Source: Alistipes sp.
GTDB lineage: Bacteria > Bacteroidota > Bacteroidia > Bacteroidales > Rikenellaceae
DNA: 6,850 bases
NCBI GenBank assembly: GCA_017380955.1
Contig: JAFOCZ010000070.1
Location: forward strand, 1 to 6,850
Direction of reading: 5' to 3'
The notes beneath the pieces are model-generated. The model saw only the letters and a list, made by a program, of their open reading frames with translations, had not been told where the DNA came from and made no database searches. A program made the translations under genes and the position numbers. The first letter of the stretch is position 1. The number at the start of each line of letters is the position of its first letter. This document shows, one piece after another, positions 1-4,772 of the stretch.

Positions 1-33
1 AGTGACAATGAAAACGGTTTCGTAATTGTTCAT
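1..33 (-). CDS. rpsF: 30S ribosomal protein S6, N-terminal fragment (runs off left edge)
   Basis: Only the first 11 codons are in the window. They read MNNYETVFIVT, which closely fits the start of Bacteroidota ribosomal protein S6 (first beta strand, pattern MN-x-YETVFI). S6 binds the central domain of 16S rRNA together with S18 in the small subunit. The ATG at 33-31 is preceded by an A/T-rich leader with no Shine-Dalgarno sequence, normal for the phylum, and a well-placed promoter lies at 74-104. In most bacteria rpsF is followed by rpsR and rplI, but that part lies outside the window. The identification rests on 11 residues plus the position of the promoter, so it is good but not complete. 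Confidence 0.85.
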   Translation of the reverse strand, partial: MNNYETVFIVT

Positions 34-73
34 ACGTTTAAAAAATTAAATGTTTTTTTTGCATAATGCGGTG

Positions 74-104
74 CAAAGGTAGTGATAATTTTTAATTTTG
101 CAAC
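74..104 (-). promoter_or_regulatory. Bacteroidota-type promoter for rpsF
   Basis: On the minus strand the -7 box is TACCTTTG (81-74), an exact match to TAnnTTTG. A -33 element GTTG (104-101) lies 19 nt upstream, one mismatch from TTTG. Transcription would start near 67-68 and give a leader of about 35 nt before the rpsF ATG at 33. I see no obvious S6:S18-binding leader structure in this short leader. Confidence 0.75.
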
Positions 105-142
105 ACTTTCTGCAAATAATTTACTATATTATATATAAATAA

Positions 143-174
143 GGGCTTGCCCAACGATTTCGTCAGACAAACCC
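143..174 (-). terminator. Minus-strand hairpin, probable terminator upstream of rpsF promoter
   Basis: On the minus strand GGGTTTG (174-168) pairs with CAAGCCC (149-143), and pairing continues inward to a four-base loop at 160-157, giving a 14-bp stem with four G-U pairs. On the plus strand those four become A-C mismatches, so the fold belongs to a minus-strand RNA. It is followed by TTATTTATATAT, a weak U-rich tail. The hairpin sits about 130 nt after the rubredoxin stop codon and just before the rpsF promoter, so it could end the rubredoxin transcript or a separate RNA. Confidence 0.6.
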
Positions 175-302
175 CTGTATTTAGAAGTTGTATAACAAGA
201 GTTAGTTATAGGCGCACGCAGTCCGAAATAGCGCAGTTTACTTAGCGTTAATGAGCATATTGAGGACAAGTGCAACGAGGAAATAACCTAGTTAGACGGC
301 TT
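175..302 (-). other. Non-coding stretch of unknown role between rubredoxin gene and hairpin
   Basis: No recognised gene lies here. On the minus strand TATAAC/GTTATA forms a 6-bp stem with an 8-nt loop (210-191). Several GC-rich patches stand out from the A/T-rich intergenic background, for example around 211-235 and 265-300. The sequence is more complex than a typical Bacteroidales spacer and ends in the terminator-like hairpin at 174-143. It could be the 3' untranslated region of the rubredoxin mRNA, an independent small RNA, or a dispersed intergenic repeat. I checked for tRNA, tmRNA, RNase P RNA and SRP RNA signatures and recognised none. Confidence 0.4.
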
Positions 303-464
303 CTACTCCTCAGCCTCAAATACATCCTTACCCAACGCACACAAAGGACAAGTATAATCCTCTGGGAGTTCCTCGAATGGAGTGCCTGGTGCGATGCCGT
401 TATCAGGATCACCTACAACTGGGTCGTATACGTAGTGACACGCTGTACATACATATTTTTTCAT
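303..464 (-). CDS. Rubredoxin, 53 residues
   Basis: This small iron protein carries one electron on a single Fe bound by four cysteines in the cytoplasm; in anaerobes it commonly serves oxygen and peroxide reduction. The frame starts MKKYVCTACHYVYDP, contains GDPDNGIAPGTPFEELP and ends at TAG (305-303). The ligands are Cys6, Cys9, Cys39 and Cys42 in two CxxC knuckles. Aromatic core positions Tyr4, Tyr11, Tyr13, Phe30 and Phe49 are present, and the length is normal for the family. Three usual residues differ: the glycine after each knuckle is His10 and Ala43, and the usual tryptophan before the third cysteine is Tyr37. The leader has no Shine-Dalgarno sequence. The gene lies 90 nt beyond the secG terminator, so it is probably transcribed separately, although I could not find a convincing promoter. 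The family call is firm; the partner is unknown. Confidence 0.95.
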   Translation of the reverse strand: MKKYVCTACHYVYDPVVGDPDNGIAPGTPFEELPEDYTCPLCALGKDVFEAEE

Positions 465-553
465 AATCGTTAAAGTTTTAATATGGTTTATAATTGGTTA
501 GTTATATAACTCACAACGCCATAGGTTTAGTATGTGTTGTGTTTATATGTATC

Positions 554-591
554 AAAAAAAACTACCCAACCACAATGTGGCAGGGTAGTTT
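554..591 (-). terminator. Rho-independent terminator after secG
   Basis: AAACTACCC (559-567) pairs with GGGTAGTTT (583-591), and an inner CCAC/GTGG stem closes a short loop at 574-576. On the minus strand the stem runs directly into a run of T (complement of the A run at 554-560). It starts about 22 nt after the secG stop and marks the end of the five-gene run. Confidence 0.9.
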
Positions 592-613
592 GCTTGTTGG
601 GTCAATCAGCAAA

Positions 614-1000
614 TTACTCTGCCTGCTCCGCTGGAGTCTCCTCTGCAGTTGCTGCCTCAGCGTCAGCCTCGATAACAAGACCATCCTCACCAACGGTGAT
701 AGTCTCATCTACAACCTTTGTAGACTCTGTCAAAGCCTCAGAGATCTCCTCTGTGCCGATAACTGCCTGCTGAGTGTTTGCCTCAGGCAAAGAGATTACA
801 GACAAGAGTGTGAAGAATACGATACCTGCAACCATAGCCCAGGTAAACTTCTCCAAAAAGTCTGTAGTCTGGCGAACGCCCATAGTCTGGTTTGCAGCAC
901 CAAAGTTAGCAGCCATACCGCTCTTTGGGCTCTGTACCAATACCGCAAGTATCAAAAGGATACTTGCAATAATAATCATAACAATACAAAATGTATACAT
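614..1000 (-). CDS. secG: Preprotein translocase subunit SecG with acidic C-terminal tail
   Basis: SecG is the small inner-membrane partner of SecYE and helps SecA-driven export. The protein has 128 residues. Two hydrophobic helices lie at about 4-23 and 53-71. Between them is the family loop, with VQSPKSG at 22-28 and NQTMGVRQTTDFLEKFTW at 37-54, which fits Bacteroidota SecG well. After the second helix come about 55 further residues rich in Glu, Asp, Ala and Thr, with a single Lys and no Arg. Classical SecG proteins are shorter and I see no known domain in this tail; I believe similar tails occur in other members of the phylum. The start ATG at 1000-998 puts the first helix at the very N-terminus, as expected. 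The gene follows the TPR gene by 30 nt and is the last gene before the terminator at 591-554. Confidence 0.93.
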   Translation of the reverse strand: MYTFCIVMIIIASILLILAVLVQSPKSGMAANFGAANQTMGVRQTTDFLEKFTWAMVAGIVFFTLLSVISLPEANTQQAVIGTEEISEALTESTKVVDETITVGEDGLVIEADAEAATAEETPAEQAE

Positions 1001-1030
1001 AAAACGTAGAAATTTAATTATTCTCTATAA

Positions 1031-1537
1031 TTATTTCTTTTTTGTCTCTTCAATTTTCGCAATAAGTTCCGCAAAGTAAATACTTTTTTCTGAATTTCGC
1101 AAACTTAATTTGCGATAAGTGTCAATTGCAGCGTCATATAACCCCTGATTTAGGTAAATTTCTGCCAATTCTTCGCTTACCATATCCTCATCATCCTCAA
1201 TTTCCACCTGCGAAAGATCCTCTGCGCTGCCCTCCTCGGCAACAATGCGGTAGTCATCACGCTTCAGGAAGCGCTCTATAAGGTCGTCCGTAGATATCTC
1301 CGTAAGGCGTGCGATGTCTATTGCCTTCTGCTCGATGATGGCAGTAGGGTGTAGGTACGCCAATATTGCACTCTCCTTATCCTCGGCGATGATTTTGCGA
1401 CGCTCCTCGGCGTTGTCCGTAGCGGCTAATGCTCGGCGCAGAAGTTCCAGACGAGCACCGCTCCACCAGGGATATCGCTGCAGCGTGAGTGTCAACTGCT
1501 CTGTTGAGTATTGTGTGTAGATGTTGCTCATAACCAT
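1031..1537 (-). CDS. TPR-containing protein between LptE and SecG
   Basis: This protein of 168 residues has no signal peptide or membrane segment and is probably cytoplasmic. Residues 1-100 are mostly charged and helical and match no family I can name. An acidic stretch (about 101-122) leads into a single tetratricopeptide-like repeat at about 120-153 (SEELAEIYLNQGLYDAAIDTYRKL), and the end is lysine-rich. A lone TPR suggests protein binding, but the partner is unknown. The ATG at 1537-1535 overlaps the lptE stop codon as TAATG, so translation is probably coupled to lptE; an alternative ATG two codons later (1531-1529) is equally compatible with the sequence. Genes of this kind between lptE and secG are, as far as I recall, a recurring arrangement in Bacteroidales. 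Function unassigned. Confidence 0.8.
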   Translation of the reverse strand: MVMSNIYTQYSTEQLTLTLQRYPWWSGARLELLRRALAATDNAEERRKIIAEDKESAILAYLHPTAIIEQKAIDIARLTEISTDDLIERFLKRDDYRIVAEEGSAEDLSQVEIEDDEDMVSEELAEIYLNQGLYDAAIDTYRKLSLRNSEKSIYFAELIAKIEETKKK

Positions 1538-2067
1538 TACCAGTTACCGGCTGCAGCCATATAAATATCGTTCACAAGGTCCTCGACAATCTCCTCGATA
1601 AGTTGATCCTGAACATCGACAAGAAGTTGTGCTGCGTCGTAATCGGCATATGACGAGAAACTCTTGGCGTTGAACGATGTAGTCTGATCCACAGCATTCT
1701 GGAACGACACCTTTACGGTGATAGTGAGACGATTCTGCAATGCGTAGTCACCACTCGACACCGAGGATGTTGCAGAAGAGTAGTTGGTAATTTCACCCTC
1801 GAATGCGAAGTCTCCACCCTCCTCTACCTGCTCGAGACGTGTCTGTCGCGAGAACTTATCACGCAGAGCCTCAGTGAGCACGTTGCTAAGCGTTGGTGCT
1901 ACCATAGGCGCATTGTTTGGAAAGTATGCCACCGAGAAGGTCTTTGCCTCGGGGGGTATAGAGCCTCCCGAAAGGTTGTAGGTAACCTTATAACCACATC
2001 CCGAGAATGAGAGTATCGCCATAAGAGCAATGGCCATCATCGCTATCTTGTTCCCTATATTTCTCAT
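1537..2067 (-). CDS. lptE: LPS-assembly lipoprotein LptE
   Basis: LptE is an outer-membrane lipoprotein that plugs and supports the LptD barrel, which inserts LPS into the outer leaflet. The protein has 176 residues. Residues 1-23 form a signal peptide (positively charged start, then IAMMAIALMAILSFSG), followed by Cys24 as the lipidation site in the motif FSGCGY. Phe at -3 is not the classical lipobox residue. The mature part begins GYKVTYNLSGGSIPPEAKT and continues with VAYFPNNAP and LTEALRDKF, matching the Bacteroidota LptE pattern of a short strand, a conserved FPN segment and an amphipathic helix. The gene starts 10 nt after the stop of the AAA+ activator gene and overlaps the next gene by one base. 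The leader has no clear Shine-Dalgarno sequence, so translation may depend on the upstream gene. Confidence 0.9.
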   Translation of the reverse strand: MRNIGNKIAMMAIALMAILSFSGCGYKVTYNLSGGSIPPEAKTFSVAYFPNNAPMVAPTLSNVLTEALRDKFSRQTRLEQVEEGGDFAFEGEITNYSSATSSVSSGDYALQNRLTITVKVSFQNAVDQTTSFNAKSFSSYADYDAAQLLVDVQDQLIEEIVEDLVNDIYMAAAGNW

Positions 2068-2077
2068 ATTATCTGTC

Positions 2078-3298
2078 TTATTTATTCACAATGCCTAAAG
2101 CCTTCATTCTGCGGTATAGCGTGCGCTCCGAGATAAACAACTCCTTTGCCGCATCCTTACGTCGGTAGTTGTGGCGCTCCAGAGCCTCTAATATCTGCTC
2201 ACGCTGCACGTCATCCTTAGAAATCTCGCGCGCAGGGAAATCGTCAACAACCTCCACCACAAAATCCTCATCTTCGTGATCCCGCACGCTGCTCTTTGCC
2301 TCAGGGAGTAGTCCTACAACCTCGTGCTGCGATGGGCGTGGGGCGGGTGTGTGAGGGTGCTGTATGCCACCGTGTAGCGCCTCGGTCATCATACGCTTTA
2401 ACTCGTTGATATCGTTGCGCATATCGAAGAGTATCTTATACAGAAGTTCACGCTCGGTGGTTGTGTTGTCGTAGTTCGTATGATCTGCTACCGTGCGCAC
2501 CGAGAACTCCTCATTAGGGAGGTATCGGCGTAGGATATCTGCGGTAATATTACGACTCTGCTCCACCGCCGAAATCTGCTCTGCAACGTTCTTCAGTTGG
2601 CGGATGTTGCCACGCCAATGGTAATTCTCGAGGAGTATTCTCGCACTCTCATCGAGGACTATTGGTGGCATATTGTATTGCAGTGCAACGTCACTTGCAA
2701 ACTTGCGGAATAGGATGTTAATATCACCCTTACGCTCGCGCAGTGGTGGCACGCTGATAGGTACAGTATTCAGTCGGTAGTATAGGTCTTCGCGGAAACG
2801 TCCCTCGCTAATAGACTTCAGGAGGTCGTTGTTCGTGGCAGCCACAACACGGACATTGGTCTTTTGCACCTTTGCCGAGCCAACACGCATAAACTCACCC
2901 GTTTGCAATACTCTGAGCAGACGCACCTGTGTAGATATTGGCAACTCACCAACCTCATCCAGGAATATAGTGCCGCCATTTGCCTCCTCGAAATAGCCCT
3001 TTCGGCTATCTATAGCGCCCGTAAACGAGCCCTTCTCGTGACCAAAGAGTTCGGAGTCTATAGTACCCTCGGGTATTGCGCCACAGTTCACGGCGATATA
3101 CTTATTATGCTTGCGTGCCGAGAAGGCGTGAATAATCTGCGGAAAGAACTCCTTACCCACACCGCTCTCACCTGTTACAAGCACCGAGAGGTCAGTTGGG
3201 GCAACACGCATAGCAATCTCTATGGCACTATTTAGCGCATCAGCATTACCAATAATGCCGAAGCGTTGCTTTACCGTAAAAAGATTATCCGTTGTCAT
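2078..3298 (-). CDS. Sigma-54-type AAA+ transcription activator without receiver domain
   Basis: Proteins of this family hydrolyse ATP to open promoter complexes formed by sigma-54 (RpoN) polymerase. The protein has 406 residues. The AAA+ domain (about 12-260) shows Walker A GESGVGKE (43-50), the sigma-54 contact loop GSFTGA (90-95), Walker B TIFLDE (110-115), a sensor I region ending in TNND (155-158), arginine-finger candidates in FREDLYYRL (168-176), and sensor II WRGNIRQL (228-235). The linker (about 265-363) holds a His/Pro-rich part and an acidic part. A Fis-type helix-turn-helix ends the protein (about 364-404; RKDAAKELFISERTLYRRM). There is no N-terminal receiver, GAF or PAS domain, so it is not a standard two-component regulator. 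GSFTGA instead of GAFTGA is a mild variant that I believe is common in Bacteroidales homologues. It lies in the LPS/secretion operon; its targets are unknown and could include this operon or distant genes. Confidence 0.93.
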   Translation of the reverse strand: MTTDNLFTVKQRFGIIGNADALNSAIEIAMRVAPTDLSVLVTGESGVGKEFFPQIIHAFSARKHNKYIAVNCGAIPEGTIDSELFGHEKGSFTGAIDSRKGYFEEANGGTIFLDEVGELPISTQVRLLRVLQTGEFMRVGSAKVQKTNVRVVAATNNDLLKSISEGRFREDLYYRLNTVPISVPPLRERKGDINILFRKFASDVALQYNMPPIVLDESARILLENYHWRGNIRQLKNVAEQISAVEQSRNITADILRRYLPNEEFSVRTVADHTNYDNTTTERELLYKILFDMRNDINELKRMMTEALHGGIQHPHTPAPRPSQHEVVGLLPEAKSSVRDHEDEDFVVEVVDDFPAREISKDDVQREQILEALERHNYRRKDAAKELFISERTLYRRMKALGIVNK

Positions 3299-3305
3299 AT
3301 CTACT

Positions 3306-3310
3306 CTCCT
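3306..3310 (-). promoter_or_regulatory. Shine-Dalgarno-like site for the AAA+ activator gene
   Basis: AGGAG on the minus strand lies 7 nt before the ATG at 3298-3296. The other starts I inspected in this window have no such site, as is usual in Bacteroidota. It supports this ATG as the start. Confidence 0.55.
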
Positions 3311-3336
3311 ATACTTATATACTCTCTACCCCGAAA

Positions 3337-4200
3337 CTAAAACTTTGGGTTTAGGTAACTATTCTTCGATGAGATGCTCTCCTGCTTGACATCCACGCTG
3401 TCAGTACGCACACCATCAGTGTCGTTGAGAATGCTATCTCGTTGCACCATCATCAACGAATCCTCTGCGATAAGCATTGTTGTGTCAGGTGCTAAGGTTG
3501 TATCATCCATCTTGGTGTTAACCATACCATTACCACCACGCCACTGCCATACGCCCCATACAATACCAACAACCAAAAGTAGTAATAAAACCACAGTTAG
3601 TAAGTTGCTGTTGCCTCTGTTGCTACGACCCTGGTTACCATCATCGCCACGACGCTTCTTCTTGTCGTTGTCATACTTTAGACCTCGCAAGTAGGCATCG
3701 GGTTTGATGATGGACTCGCCATCATCGCTGTTTTTCTTACGCTTACTTACTGCTGGCTCACTGCGCTCTGCGGTATCCTTTGCCGCAGCGCTCTCCTCGC
3801 GACCCATAGCGCGGAGAAGGCGTCGTCTCTCGTCGTCGAAGGTCTCCACCGGAGGTTTTATCTTGCCACCAAATACCTTTGGCTCGATCTTGTGAACAAA
3901 AATCGTGGTGTTATTCTCACCGCGTGAGAACTCACCGAGATTCTCAATCACAAAGGTTTCACCTTGGCCTATAGCGTGGTGTATCTCGAAAACAAAGCGG
4001 TCTATCATACCCTCAGCCTCTATCTCCTTAGCGCCATAAGCCATTATCAACGAGCGCAGTACGCCATCGTCGTTGCGTATCAAATCCGAGAAGCGTATAA
4101 CGCCCGAAGGCTGCTTCACGATGAATACACCCAACTTTGGCACCACAAGACGCTTGTTGTGCTTGAGATATTCTATGACTATGTTGGTAATCAACTCCAC
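3337..4200 (-). CDS. HU-CCDC81-like DNA-binding protein with a single membrane anchor
   Basis: The protein has 287 residues. Residues 1 to about 105 resemble the two HU-like (HU-CCDC81) modules of Bacteroidota: a first helix, then VVPKLGVF (19-26), and later FVIENLGEFSR (83-93), the repeated PxLGxF-type turns of HU folds. A charged linker follows (about 120-198, rich in Lys, Arg, Glu and Asp). One membrane helix lies at about 199-220 (LLTVVLLLLLVVGIVWGVW) with KKKRR on its N-terminal side, so the HU part should be in the cytoplasm and the last 65 residues outside it. Related proteins often end in a peptidoglycan-binding SPOR domain; here the tail is short, acidic, Asp/Thr/Ser-rich and shows no SPOR pattern. 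The start is GTG (4200-4198): there is no in-frame ATG upstream in the short leader, and the next in-frame ATG would cut into the HU fold. It leads the operon; the AAA+ gene begins 38 nt later. Whether it binds DNA is inferred from the family. Confidence 0.8.
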   Translation of the reverse strand: MELITNIVIEYLKHNKRLVVPKLGVFIVKQPSGVIRFSDLIRNDDGVLRSLIMAYGAKEIEAEGMIDRFVFEIHHAIGQGETFVIENLGEFSRGENNTTIFVHKIEPKVFGGKIKPPVETFDDERRRLLRAMGREESAAAKDTAERSEPAVSKRKKNSDDGESIIKPDAYLRGLKYDNDKKKRRGDDGNQGRSNRGNSNLLTVVLLLLLVVGIVWGVWQWRGGNGMVNTKMDDTTLAPDTTMLIAEDSLMMVQRDSILNDTDGVRTDSVDVKQESISSKNSYLNPKF

Positions 4201-4223
4201 TTGTTTACGGTATATATAACGTG

Positions 4224-4255
4224 CAAAGATACATAAAAATTATAAATACACCAAA
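4224..4255 (-). promoter_or_regulatory. Bacteroidota-type promoter of the HU-like/AAA+/lptE/TPR/secG operon
   Basis: On the minus strand the -33 box TTTG (4255-4252), a 20-nt spacer and the -7 box TATCTTTG (4231-4224) match the consensus exactly. The predicted transcription start near 4217 leaves a leader of about 17 nt before the GTG at 4200. Confidence 0.85.
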
Positions 4256-4272
4256 TAACACACCTATGACAC

Positions 4273-4309
4273 AAAAAAAGAGACCACAAACAACATTGTT
4301 TGCGGTCTC
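4273..4309 (-). terminator. Rho-independent terminator after the small HTH gene
   Basis: GAGACC (4280-4285) pairs with GGTCTC (4304-4309), and CAAACA (4287-4292) with TGTTTG (4297-4302), with one mismatch between the two blocks and a four-base loop. On the minus strand the stem is followed by seven T (4279-4273). It lies between the stop of the 81-residue gene and the next promoter, separating the two transcription units. Confidence 0.9.
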
Positions 4310-4335
4310 AGATTCTTATAGAAAGAATAGTTGCC

Positions 4336-4581
4336 TTATTTCTGCTCGTTAAGAATGCGCATTGCAGCGTCGAAAATCGCTGTGTCATCCAATGTTACAA
4401 CGCCACCATCTGGGCCCTGCTCAATATGGATACCTGCACCCTCCTTAGCCTCGAGGTGCTTACCACCAAAGTAGTTACGTACTGTGTCTACGTCGATTCC
4501 CAATTCGTCTGCTATGCGCTGTGAGCTGCCACTAGGCAACTTGTCCTTGATGCGGCGCAATTCGTTAAATGTGATAATCAT
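4336..4581 (-). CDS. Small helix-turn-helix protein, 81 residues, function unknown
   Basis: The protein begins MIITFNELRRIKDKLP. Residues about 19-38 (SSQRIADELGIDVDTVRNYF) form a helix-turn-helix pattern: a first helix with Ala24, the turn at Gly29, then a recognition helix. The C-terminal half contains HIEQGPDGGVVTLDD (52-66) and a final helix (68-79). Short proteins of this layout recur in Bacteroidota as predicted DNA-binding proteins, but I know of no assigned target. There is no membrane segment or signal peptide. It is a monocistronic unit with its own promoter (4629-4660) and a strong terminator, between ppdK and the envelope operon. The start ATG at 4581-4579 has an A/T-rich leader without a Shine-Dalgarno sequence. 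It could be a local regulator or a small nucleoid protein; the sequence does not decide. Confidence 0.85.
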   Translation of the reverse strand: MIITFNELRRIKDKLPSGSSQRIADELGIDVDTVRNYFGGKHLEAKEGAGIHIEQGPDGGVVTLDDTAIFDAAMRILNEQK

Positions 4582-4628
4582 AATTTTAAAGTATTAAGAT
4601 TAATGTTAGTAATTATTCTTTCGTAGTA

Positions 4629-4660
4629 CTAAATTAATGCATTTTTTTGAAACTGCCAAA
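4629..4660 (-). promoter_or_regulatory. Probable promoter of the small HTH gene
   Basis: On the minus strand TTTG (4660-4657) is followed by a 20-nt spacer and TAATTTAG (4636-4629), one mismatch from TAnnTTTG. The spacing is the same as in the promoter at 4224-4255. The leader to the ATG at 4581 would be about 40 nt. Confidence 0.6.
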
Positions 4661-4719
4661 TATTTATCGCTATTTTTATAAAAAAATGACATATATTCCC
4701 AAACTGTTGATATATATCC

Positions 4720-4755
4720 AAAAAAATAAGGGTCACCCACACTGGGTGACCCTTA
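4720..4755 (-). terminator. Rho-independent terminator after ppdK
   Basis: TAAGGGTCACCCA (4727-4739) pairs perfectly with TGGGTGACCCTTA (4743-4755), giving 13 bp with a three-base loop. On the minus strand seven T follow (4726-4720). It begins about 17 nt after the ppdK stop codon. Confidence 0.95.
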
Positions 4756-4772
4756 CATCATACTATATATGA

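Noticed and set aside
129..287. Minus-strand open frame of 52 codons in the rubredoxin-rpsF spacer
   Set aside because: It has no ATG, only TTG/CTG as possible starts, follows a stop directly at 288-290, and reads through the terminator-like hairpin. RNA or repeat is more likely.
465..553. A promoter for the rubredoxin gene
   Set aside because: A GTTG at 517-514 is present but no acceptable TAnnTTTG lies about 20 nt downstream. The gene may use a weak or different promoter; I do not call one.
494..1009. Plus-strand frame of 171 codons
   Set aside because: Antisense to secG and its terminator; its translation is Leu/Cys/Ser-rich with no family resemblance, while the minus strand encodes a clear SecG.
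4657..4664. AATATTTG as a -7 box for the small HTH gene
   Set aside because: It deviates at the first position of the box and has no TTTG at the right distance; the TTTG/TAATTTAG pair at 4660-4629 fits better.
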